The notes beneath the pieces are model-generated. The model saw nothing but the letters and a program-made list of their open reading frames with translations, made no database searches and had not been told where the DNA came from. The position numbers and the translations under genes were made by a program. 29,321 bases of DNA, taken from IMG/VR virus record IMGVR_UViG_3300028025_000858, positions 1 through 29,321 of that record; one strand, 5' to 3'. The DNA comes from a virus. This document shows positions 8,849 to 15,184 of this stretch, in pieces (the first letter of the stretch is position 1; each line of letters begins with the position of its first letter).

Positions 8849-10281
8849 TGGCCGATGCATCATCAGCATTACGAAAGTTACAATCTGGTCAGACCTTAAC
8901 GGCTGCTGAAAATAAGTTACTTGGTATTTCTGTAACAACACCTGTTAAGGCTACTACAACAGAAACATCAACAAAACTTCAATCACCTGTCGAAGTTGCA
9001 TTAGGTAGAGACATTGGAAAATCTGCTGCAAGCACAGAAACAGCAGCACAACGCCTTGAACGTATTAGATTAGAACGTGAAAAAACACAGGCTGGATTAA
9101 ATCCAGATAATCCAAAACCAACCGAAGACCCAGGCGAGGGAATGTATTGGGCTAATTATGGTGGTGTTTGGCGTAAGTACAAGTATATAGTAGCGCAATC
9201 TTTTGGCGACCCAGGCGCTGGAGGCAACGGCGGAAAAACAATAGTCTCTAGAGTTAGTAATGGTGATGGCACCTTTACTGTTACTTACAGCGATGGTACC
9301 AGCGAAGTAACTGGAACTAAAACTAGCACTAGTACTAGCACAACTGATACTCCAACGACCAACATTGATGTTCTTAAAGCAGCACTTAAAGGAATGGGAT
9401 TTTCATCAACTATCGTTGAATCATCCACAGCATTTCTTAATGGACTTCTTAGAGATGGTCTTGATTATGACAATGCTACAGAAATCTTTCTAAACAGCAA
9501 AGAATATACTCTTAAAAATGGTCAGAAGATTACATCTCCATTCTACACAGAATATGGCTATCTTAACGAAGGGCTAACTGTACCTAAGACAGCCAACGAA
9601 CTATTTAACACAGTCGAAGGTTTTAAGGGTGTAGTAGACAAGTACAAGTTGAGTTCTAAGTATCTTACACAGGATGCACTTAAGGCATACATTAAAAATG
9701 ATGTCACAGTTGCAGACCTTGCAGAGCGTGCTGGAACTGCTCAACTACGAGCACTTGAGGCAGACCCATTCCAAGTTAATGCGCTTATCAAGCAAGGCTT
9801 CATTTCATCTGCAGCAGACCTAGCAGACTTCTACCTAGACCCTAAGATTGGTAAAGAGCAGTTAGAACTGAATCGTCAGACTGGTGTATTTACAGCAGAG
9901 GCACTTCGTCGTGCTAAGTCTGGTATCTCAACATCAGCGGCTCAACTATCAGGATTCAAGCAACTTACAGCAACTCTTGCTGCTAAGGGTTATTCAGAAG
10001 CACAGATTGCACAACTTGCTGGAACTGGCTTTGAGAACATTTCTGAAACATTAATGCCTACAACCCAACTTGCTCAGATTTATGAGAAGGCTGGTGGCAC
10101 TGTTGAATCTAATGCTGCACTTACAGAAAATATCCAAAACAGTCTTCTACAAGAAGAGTTTATGGGTACAGCATCAGAGCGTCGTAAAAGATTATCTGAG
10201 CAGAATGTTCGTGCCTTCCAAGGCTCAGCAGGTACCACAACAGGTTCCCTACGTCAAACTAACGTACTAGGAATCCTATAA
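8848..10281 (+). CDS. Probable internal virion protein (477 aa)
   Basis: No family is recognised. Residues 1-75 are helical and polar; ~95-110 contain a Trp/Tyr/Gly patch (GEGMYWANYGGVWRKYKYIV) followed by a short beta segment (GTFTVTYSDGTSEVTG). A Ser/Thr-rich linker is at ~155-170, and the remaining ~300 residues are helical. The helical part has two similar-looking segments ending in ISSAADLADFYLD and YSEAQIAQLAGTGF, which may be internal repeats. The C-terminus is basic and Gln-rich (ASERRKRLSEQNVRAFQGSA), and that could contact DNA or the portal. The start overlaps the previous stop (TAATG). After the stop comes the largest intergenic gap of the late operon (117 nt), which separates these genes from scaffold and capsid. 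Confidence 0.65.
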   Translation: MADASSALRKLQSGQTLTAAENKLLGISVTTPVKATTTETSTKLQSPVEVALGRDIGKSAASTETAAQRLERIRLEREKTQAGLNPDNPKPTEDPGEGMYWANYGGVWRKYKYIVAQSFGDPGAGGNGGKTIVSRVSNGDGTFTVTYSDGTSEVTGTKTSTSTSTTDTPTTNIDVLKAALKGMGFSSTIVESSTAFLNGLLRDGLDYDNATEIFLNSKEYTLKNGQKITSPFYTEYGYLNEGLTVPKTANELFNTVEGFKGVVDKYKLSSKYLTQDALKAYIKNDVTVADLAERAGTAQLRALEADPFQVNALIKQGFISSAADLADFYLDPKIGKEQLELNRQTGVFTAEALRRAKSGISTSAAQLSGFKQLTATLAAKGYSEAQIAQLAGTGFENISETLMPTTQLAQIYEKAGGTVESNAALTENIQNSLLQEEFMGTASERRKRLSEQNVRAFQGSAGTTTGSLRQTNVLGIL

Positions 10282-10286
10282 AGAAT

Positions 10287-10316
10287 CCCCACCTGGACCC
10301 ATCGGCCCCAGGGGGC
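10287..10316 (+). promoter_or_regulatory. GC-rich hairpin in the gap before the scaffold gene
   Basis: In the 117-nt gap between the 477-residue gene and scaffold, CCTGG (10292-10296) pairs with CCAGG (10308-10312). CCC (10288-10290) and GGG (10313-10315) extend the stem past a bulged A at 10291. There is no run of T after it, so it is unlikely to be an intrinsic terminator. A stem here could be an RNA processing or stabilising site that raises scaffold and capsid expression relative to upstream genes. The rest of the gap shows a usable Shine-Dalgarno (AAAGGGAG) but no promoter I can defend. Confidence 0.4.
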
Positions 10317-10398
10317 GTAATAGACCGATAGTACAAGCCAATGCAGATACCCCATCTGAAATTGAGGTGTGCGATAACTACTAAAAGGGAGACTCGCT

Positions 10399-10878
10399 AT
10401 GAGCGAAAACCGCGACAACTACTGGGCAGATGACGAAGACGAAGAAGAGACAACCACACCTGTGTTTGAATCAGATTCGGACCTTGTTAAGCGACTACGT
10501 AAGCAACTAAAGGCTGAACAGCGTAAAAGCAAGGAACTTGAGGCATCATATGGTGAACTCACCAAAGCCCAAAAAGAGCGGATTCTAAAGGATGTACTTA
10601 CATCCAAGGGTGTCAATCAAAAGATTGCACAATTCATTCCAAATGATATCGAGGCATCTGAGGATGCTATCAGCGCTTGGTTAGATGCAAATGGTGATGT
10701 CTTCGGATACACACCAGCACCTAAGCAAGCAGTTAACGAAAATGATATCGCTGCTATGCAGAGAATGGATTCTGTGCTAACTAATGCTGAGACACCTGCT
10801 TCTTCTAACGATTTACAAAATCGTCTTGCTAACGCAACAACAGAAGAAGAGATTCTATCCATTCTCAGCGGTCAGTAA
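10399..10878 (+). CDS. Capsid scaffolding protein (159 aa)
   Basis: Scaffolding proteins guide procapsid assembly from the inside and leave before or during DNA packaging. This one has the usual features: small, very acidic N-terminus (DDEDEEETTTP, residues ~12-22), a helical coiled-coil-like centre rich in Lys, Glu and Gln (LVKRLRKQLKAEQRKSKELE, ~30-49), and a polar C-terminus. It stands immediately before the major capsid gene, the normal position. AAAGGGAG lies ~10 nt before the ATG. There is no protease gene beside it, so it is probably removed whole rather than cut. The identification rests on composition and gene order. Confidence 0.8.
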   Translation: MSENRDNYWADDEDEEETTTPVFESDSDLVKRLRKQLKAEQRKSKELEASYGELTKAQKERILKDVLTSKGVNQKIAQFIPNDIEASEDAISAWLDANGDVFGYTPAPKQAVNENDIAAMQRMDSVLTNAETPASSNDLQNRLANATTEEEILSILSGQ

Positions 10879-10914
10879 AAAACCGCACACTAACCAGAAA
10901 GGGGATATCGCCAA

Positions 10915-12102
10915 ATGGCTGATGTCTTTTCAACTACAACCTCTGGGTTAGGTTCCAATCTTGTAACTATGGCGTATGACAAGTTGATTGAACTCAACTT
11001 GCGTTCAACACCACAGTTCCGTGCAATCGCGGACAAGAAGGTCGGAAACCCAACTCACGACGGTTCTTCAATTCGTTTCCAGTTCCACAACGATATTTCT
11101 GACACCTCAATCGCAGGTGCCACACTCGATGAGACTGTTGACCCAGATGCAGTAGCACTACCAGCAACTACAACACTAGATGTCGCACAGACAGAACTAG
11201 GTCGCGTAGTACTTCCAACACGCAAGTTGTCACTTATGACTCTTGCTGACGTTGACCCATGGATTGCTAACGCAGTTGCGTTCAACATGGCAACTACACT
11301 AGATAACGGTATTGCCGCTATCCTAGACGCAGGAACAAACGTTATCCGTGAGTCTGCTGGCGCACTTTCAACATCTGCTGCTAAGTCAACAATCACAACA
11401 ACAGACACATTCAAGGGACGCGACGTACGTTACGCTGTAACAAAGTTGCGTGCTGCAAATGTTGTACCTCGTGGCGGAATGTATGTTTCATACATCCACC
11501 CAGAGGTTTCACACGACCTACGCACAGAGACAGGTAACAACATCTGGCGTACACCACATGAGTACCAGAATGCTGGTCCACTACTTGCTGGTGAACTTGG
11601 CGCATGGGAAGGTGTCCGTTTCATCGAGACACCACGCATGACTAACACTAACACAGGTGCTGCTCAAACAGCATTGGCTACTGCTCCTGCAGTATCAGGT
11701 GCTTCAGGTGCGTTCACAATCGTCGTAGCAAACGGCGCATTCGGTGGACTCGCTGAGGTTGGCGATGCTATCTCAGGTACTAACGTAGGTTCATCTGCTT
11801 TGATTACAGCAATCTCAGTTGGTACAACAAACACAACACTTACGGTGTCTGTTGCTAACTCAGGAACTGTTGGAACAAACACACTTACAGTTACTCCAAA
11901 GGCACGTGTTTACAACACTTACGTACTAGGACAGCAAGCACTTGCTGAAGCAGTATGGAAGGAACCAGGCATTGAGTTTGGTAACGTTGTAGACAAGTTG
12001 AACCGTTTCCGCCCAGTCGGCTGGCACGGTATCATCAACTGGTCAATCTACCGTCAAGAGGCGCTATACCGCATCGAGACTGCTTCATCAGTTCGTCCAT
12101 AA
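10915..12102 (+). CDS. Major capsid protein, N4-gp56 / HK97-fold family (395 aa)
   Basis: The sequence follows the N4-gp56 capsid family closely: N-terminal SNLVTMAYDKLIELNLRSTP (with LGSNLVTMAYDK at ~12-23), a VDPDAVALPATTTL segment, the RGGMYVSYIHPEVSHDLR region around 182-199, and EGVRFIETPR near 232-241. The protein builds the icosahedral shell. A stretch of ~80 residues (about 245-328, 11650-11900) rich in Gly, Thr, Val and Ala interrupts the family pattern between the FIETPR segment and the C-terminal VYNTYVLGQQALAEAVW. It looks like an inserted beta-rich domain displayed on the capsid surface. Scaffold lies 36 nt upstream; AAAGGGGAT is the ribosome site. This is one of the firmest calls in the window. 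Confidence 0.93.
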   Translation: MADVFSTTTSGLGSNLVTMAYDKLIELNLRSTPQFRAIADKKVGNPTHDGSSIRFQFHNDISDTSIAGATLDETVDPDAVALPATTTLDVAQTELGRVVLPTRKLSLMTLADVDPWIANAVAFNMATTLDNGIAAILDAGTNVIRESAGALSTSAAKSTITTTDTFKGRDVRYAVTKLRAANVVPRGGMYVSYIHPEVSHDLRTETGNNIWRTPHEYQNAGPLLAGELGAWEGVRFIETPRMTNTNTGAAQTALATAPAVSGASGAFTIVVANGAFGGLAEVGDAISGTNVGSSALITAISVGTTNTTLTVSVANSGTVGTNTLTVTPKARVYNTYVLGQQALAEAVWKEPGIEFGNVVDKLNRFRPVGWHGIINWSIYRQEALYRIETASSVRP

Positions 12103-12142
12103 TCTAAGTATTTAGATGGGTGGGGCAGGGGGTAACTCCTGC
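12102..12142 (+). promoter_or_regulatory. Two tandem hairpins just after the capsid gene
   Basis: ATCTAA (12102-12107) and TTAGAT (12112-12117) form a perfect 6-bp stem with a GTAT loop, starting at the last base of the capsid stop codon. A second stem pairs GCAGGGG (12125-12131) with CTCCTGC (12136-12142), with one G-T pair and a GTAA loop. Neither is followed by a T run, so complete termination is not expected. Their place behind the most highly needed transcript of the phage suggests 3'-end protection or partial attenuation. A clear AGGAGG at 12162-12167 serves the next gene. Confidence 0.45.
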
Positions 12143-12171
12143 TCTATCCATAAAACGGCTTAGGAGGCTAT

Positions 12172-12423
12172 ATGGCATACAGATTCACAACACCTACAAT
12201 AAGCGAAGGCCCTGCAGGTGAAGGCCGTCTATTTGGCCGTTACAGGCTTACTAGAGGCGTTACAGTCTTGAAGATAGATGGCGAATACTACGAAACTCGC
12301 TATCCATCCTCAGAAGAGGTAGACGCTGCTGACGAAGCATACTTGGGAGGATACTCCTATGAAGTTAGTCCAGGAGAAAAAGCCAGCCTTGAGGCTGCAG
12401 GTTATACAGTGGAGACGGTATGA
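12172..12423 (+). CDS. Conserved actinophage small protein after capsid (83 aa)
   Basis: The sequence resembles, from memory, a small protein often found directly after the capsid gene in actinophages, with the pattern GPAGEGRLFGRYRLTRGVTV, then YYETRYPSSEEVDAAD and a closing LGGYSYEVS ... AGYTVETV. No enzymatic motif is visible. It appears to be a compact beta-rich protein. The ATG has a strong AGGAGG four bases upstream, unusual in this operon, where most starts are coupled overlaps, so the gene may be translated independently and well. It ends in an ATGA overlap with the next gene. Role unknown; a head-decoration or head-tail joining role is possible. Confidence 0.72.
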   Translation: MAYRFTTPTISEGPAGEGRLFGRYRLTRGVTVLKIDGEYYETRYPSSEEVDAADEAYLGGYSYEVSPGEKASLEAAGYTVETV

Positions 12424-12734
12424 GACACAGATTAGACCATCCAGAGGATGTTGAAGGTTGCTTTGGGTGCAAGGTTATTGGACTTCAAATGAGTCCAGGA
12501 GATGCATCATCTCAGAAGATGGTAAGTAATAAAAAGTGGGACGGTGAGTTAGAAGCCTATCGCGCAGCACGCGCTGATGGTATTCAACCTGCTGGTACAA
12601 GTATGAAAAAGATTCAAGAAGCACGTCGTGCCTCTGATGTCATGGGGAAGGCATTTGATGCCAACACCATGGGCGATAGCAAGATAATTCAAAACAAGAC
12701 AGTAGCAACACTCAAGGAAGTGGGAGCAATATAA
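12420..12734 (+). CDS. Conserved actinophage hypothetical protein (104 aa)
   Basis: The N-terminus HPEDVEGCFGCKVIGLQMSP has a Cys-Phe-Gly-Cys pair (C14, C17) of the kind I recall in actinophage proteins encoded just after the capsid gene. The middle (KKWDGELEAYRAARADGIQP) is helical and the end is polar. With only two cysteines it would need partners to bind a metal. The start ATG overlaps the previous TGA (ATGA), and the stop overlaps the next start (TAATG). No function is known to me. Conservation in actinophages is a recollection, not a search result. Confidence 0.72.
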   Translation: MRHRLDHPEDVEGCFGCKVIGLQMSPGDASSQKMVSNKKWDGELEAYRAARADGIQPAGTSMKKIQEARRASDVMGKAFDANTMGDSKIIQNKTVATLKEVGAI

Positions 12735-12871
12735 TGCCAGTAGTAAACGGGAAAGAATACCCATACACCGCTAAGGGTATGGCTATGGCTAAAGCAGCAG
12801 CAAAGAAGAAGACAACTAAGAAGGCTGCTAAGAAGAAGGTTGTACGTCGTGGATTGTTTGGTGCTAAGTAA
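12734..12871 (+). CDS. Tiny Lys/Ala-rich basic protein (45 aa)
   Basis: A 45-residue frame fits exactly between two TAATG overlaps (12734 and 12871), which supports it as real despite its size. It begins MPVVNGKEYPYTAKGMAMAK and continues with alternating Ala and Lys doublets or triplets, ending in VVRRGLFGAK. It is strongly basic and resembles the tail of a histone H1-like protein. A short protein with this pattern (a NGK-YPYT start followed by a Lys/Ala tail) is, from memory, common in uncultured aquatic phages. DNA neutralisation inside the head or an anchor inside the capsid are possible jobs. Confidence 0.7.
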   Translation: MPVVNGKEYPYTAKGMAMAKAAAKKKTTKKAAKKKVVRRGLFGAK

Positions 12872-13128
12872 TGGCTAAGAAGATGTCATACTTAGATAAT
12901 CTTAAGAAAGAAATGTCAGACCGTGCTAAAGCGGCTGATAGATTCTCTAGGGCTAATTACGAAGCAAGATACGGAGTCCAGGGTATCAAGCAACCTGGTT
13001 CACAAGCCCGTGCTTCACAGGCTAGCAGAAGTCTTACTAAGGCTACAGGTCAACTTTTTGGTGCAGTTCTCCAGGGTCGTCGTTATGACGATAAAACTGG
13101 AAAGCAGATTAAGGCTAAAAAGAAGTAA
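12871..13128 (+). CDS. Basic small hypothetical protein (85 aa)
   Basis: No family is recognised with certainty. The protein starts MAKKMSYLDNLKKEMSDRAK with a charged helix, has a Gln/Ser/Ala-rich middle, and ends with LFGAVLQGRRYDDKTGKQIK followed by a Lys run. The GAVLQGRRYD segment is one I recall from aquatic phage proteins of unknown function. It is strongly basic, like its neighbours. Both ends are TAATG overlaps, so it is translated in step with the 45- and 50-residue genes on either side. A DNA-contacting minor head protein is possible. Confidence 0.7.
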   Translation: MAKKMSYLDNLKKEMSDRAKAADRFSRANYEARYGVQGIKQPGSQARASQASRSLTKATGQLFGAVLQGRRYDDKTGKQIKAKKK

Positions 13129-13280
13129 TGAAGCAAGCGTTCTGGGATAAGAAGAATCCTAAAAAGAAATCAATACCCTTAACGCCAGCACAGAAGGCTA
13201 GGGCTAGAGCACGTGCTAGAGCAGCAGGTCGCCCTTATCCAAACCTAGTTGACAATGCAGCAGCAAGGAAAAAGAAATGA
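13128..13280 (+). CDS. Tiny basic protein (50 aa)
   Basis: The 50-residue frame starts in a TAATG overlap at 13128 and ends in an ATGA overlap at 13277-13280, so it fills the gap perfectly. It begins MKQAFWDKKNPKKKSIPLTP, followed by a helix of alternating Ala and Arg (AQKARARARARAAG) and RPYPNLVDNAAARKKK. The Ala-Gly-Arg-Pro-Tyr-Pro-Asn-Leu-Val-Asp motif is one I recall from small proteins of uncultured aquatic phages. It is very basic and without Cys. Function unknown; it belongs with the other basic proteins behind the capsid gene. Confidence 0.7.
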   Translation: MKQAFWDKKNPKKKSIPLTPAQKARARARARAAGRPYPNLVDNAAARKKK

Positions 13281-13555
13281 AAGACTCACGATTAACACGG
13301 GCTGGAGTGTCTGGCTATAACAAGCCAAAGGCTACTCCAAGTCACCCTACTAAGTCACACGTTGTTGTGGCTAAGGTAGGTAGCCAGGTTAGGACCATAC
13401 GTTTTGGACAGCAAGGCGTTTCTGGCTCACCTAGAAAAGCAGGAGAATCTGCATCATATGCAGCACGGCGTAAGTCTTTCAAAGCAAGACATGCAAAGAA
13501 TATATCCAAGGGAAAAATGAGTGCCGCATATTGGGCAGATAAGGTGAAATGGTAA
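13277..13555 (+). CDS. Basic conserved phage protein (92 aa)
   Basis: The N-terminus is Lys/Ser/Pro-rich; residues ~35-50 (VGSQVRTIRFGQQGV) look like a beta hairpin. The C-terminal third (SFKARHAKNISKGKMSAAYW, then ADKVKW) is a distinctive motif that I recall in short proteins of aquatic podoviruses and other uncultured phages, where it is unannotated. The start overlaps the previous stop (ATGA). The stop at 13553-13555 shares its last base with the following start. The pI should be high. The conserved Trp/Lys ending suggests a specific binding surface rather than just a charge sink. Confidence 0.72.
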   Translation: MKDSRLTRAGVSGYNKPKATPSHPTKSHVVVAKVGSQVRTIRFGQQGVSGSPRKAGESASYAARRKSFKARHAKNISKGKMSAAYWADKVKW

Positions 13556-14256
13556 TGCCAGTAGATAATTCAGGAGCACCAAGCAACTACGGTGCAAAGA
13601 AATCCTCAGAGTACAGAGGCAGTGCCTCTGGTGTAGCAAAGAAGAAGGCTGCAACAAGAAAGACAGTAGCAACTCCTGGAACTAAGGTTTCACAGTCTAC
13701 TATTGATAAGATTAAGTCAATGGGAATGAAGAAGGCTCTTGCTGGTGCAGCAAATGCTTCTCCAGAAATGCGTGAAGGTTTGAAGCGCATGTATGGTGCT
13801 AGCCGTGTAGCAGCAGCAAGTGGTTCTAGTAAGCCAGCAGCAAGTTCAGCAGACGCTGCTCGTGCCGCTGCTATGAAGCCAAAGGCTACTGGTGGTGGAA
13901 AGTATGTTGGGTCTAGATTTGTCCCTAACACACCAGCACCAAAAAAGCCATCTGCCTCAGGTTCTGTTTACAAATCAGCAGACGCTGCTCGTGCCGCTGC
14001 AACAAAGACTTCTACTACTCGTATGGGCGCTAATACAGTAATGGCTAAGCCTACTGTAAAGGCTTCTGGTGCTCTTCCAAAAAGAAAGCCAGCAACTAAC
14101 CCAGCCGCTAAAGCAGTAGTTAGCATTTTATCAGGACAGGGTTTAAGAGGAAACAACAGCAAGACTCCATCACAGGTAGCAGCAACTAATGCAAAGCGTA
14201 TGGGTATTTCAGTTGCTGAGTACAACCGACGTTTAGCAGCAGCAAAGAAGAAGTAA
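13555..14256 (+). CDS. Ala/Lys/Ser-rich basic virion-cluster protein (233 aa)
   Basis: I choose ATG 13555 because it forms the TAATG overlap typical of this operon and leaves 8 nt after AAGGTG; an ATG at 13549 would leave only 2. The protein is low-complexity and basic throughout (KKKAATRKTVATPGTKVSQS near the start). A short helical part, IDKIKSMGMKKALAGAANAS, is followed by Pro/Ala/Lys linkers with two SADAARAAA copies. The C-terminus, VAATNAKRMGISVAEYNRRL, looks like a small folded helix pair. It resembles DNA-condensing tails of histone H1 type. Its role is unknown; it closes the run of basic genes before the neck protein. Confidence 0.7.
   Translation: MPVDNSGAPSNYGAKKSSEYRGSASGVAKKKAATRKTVATPGTKVSQSTIDKIKSMGMKKALAGAANASPEMREGLKRMYGASRVAAASGSSKPAASSADAARAAAMKPKATGGGKYVGSRFVPNTPAPKKPSASGSVYKSADAARAAATKTSTTRMGANTVMAKPTVKASGALPKRKPATNPAAKAVVSILSGQGLRGNNSKTPSQVAATNAKRMGISVAEYNRRLAAAKKK
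13846..14000 (+). repeat. Exact 26-bp direct repeat within the basic-protein gene
   Basis: The 26 bases at 13846-13871 recur unchanged at 13975-14000, 129 nt (43 codons) apart and in the same frame, coding for the SADAARAAA element. Elsewhere in this gene Ala codons vary, so an unchanged copy suggests a recent duplication or local gene conversion rather than protein-level convergence. Confidence 0.85.
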
Positions 14257-14275
14257 TTCAAACTAAAGGAATCCA

Positions 14276-15181
14276 ATGACAACGACCTATGCCAATTTGG
14301 TAGATGAGATTACTCTCAATCTGTCAGGCTATACATTAAGGCAAGACCGTACTACTCACTTGACTGCTGATGTGACCTCTTCTGGTCTATCGCTAAGTCT
14401 TGGTAGTGTGACCAATATTGGTAAAGGTGTTGTTGAAATTGATGACGAGTTGATATGGCTAGATACATATGACCGTATTTCATCAGTTGGTAACATCGCT
14501 CCTTATGGTCGTGGCTACCACGGTACAACTGCTGCAGCACACACAGCAAACACTAAGGTAACAATCGCTCCTACCTTCCCACGAGCAACTATTAAGAAGG
14601 CTATCAATGATACAATTGATGCAGTATTTCCTAATCTATTTGCTATCGGAGTACACACCTTTACTTACAATACAGTTAAGACAACATACTCGCTTCCTGC
14701 TGAGACCGAAACAATTCTGTACGTATCGTACAAGCCAACAGGACCAACAGAAGAGTGGCTACCTGTAAGAAACTATCGTGCAGACGCATTTGCAAATACG
14801 ACATCATTTGCAACAGCACAGAGTATTTCAATCTATGACCGCATCGAGTCAGGTCGTACAGTTCAAGTTTATTATACAAAGAAGCCATCTACATTAACAG
14901 CATCTGCATCTAATGCAGTATTTGAGACTGTTACAGGATTACCTTCATCTTGCAAGGATGTCATTATTTATGGTGCAGCATATCGTCTAGCATCCTTCGT
15001 TGACCCAGGTCGACTTAACTACTCATCTGCAGAAGCAGACAATGCAGACACCAAGATTCAATATGGCTCTGGTGCATCTACTGCCCGATTCCTTCTTGCT
15101 CTTTATCAGCAACGTCTGAATGAAGAAACCAAGAAACTCCGTGACGTTTACCCAACCCGAATCCACTACACGAGGTACTAA
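14276..15181 (+). CDS. Neck / head-to-tail adaptor protein (301 aa)
   Basis: This position, between the head genes and the fibre genes, is where T7 gp11-like and P22 gp4-like adaptors lie; these rings join the portal to the tail. The protein opens with an adaptor-like helix (TYANLVDEITLNLSGYTL), then has a beta insert at ~35-100 ending RGYHGTTAAAHTANTKVTI. The centre is mixed alpha/beta. The C-terminus is a long amphipathic helix (LLALYQQRLNEETKKLRDVY, ~273-292) with a short basic tail of the kind that docks into a portal. AAAGGA precedes the start by 6 nt. The call is inference from order and secondary-structure style. Confidence 0.65.
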   Translation: MTTTYANLVDEITLNLSGYTLRQDRTTHLTADVTSSGLSLSLGSVTNIGKGVVEIDDELIWLDTYDRISSVGNIAPYGRGYHGTTAAAHTANTKVTIAPTFPRATIKKAINDTIDAVFPNLFAIGVHTFTYNTVKTTYSLPAETETILYVSYKPTGPTEEWLPVRNYRADAFANTTSFATAQSISIYDRIESGRTVQVYYTKKPSTLTASASNAVFETVTGLPSSCKDVIIYGAAYRLASFVDPGRLNYSSAEADNADTKIQYGSGASTARFLLALYQQRLNEETKKLRDVYPTRIHYTRY

Positions 15182-15184
15182 AAT

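Noticed and set aside
10287-10316. Intrinsic terminator before scaffold
   Set aside because: The stem has no following T run; the same applies to the hairpins at 12102-12142.
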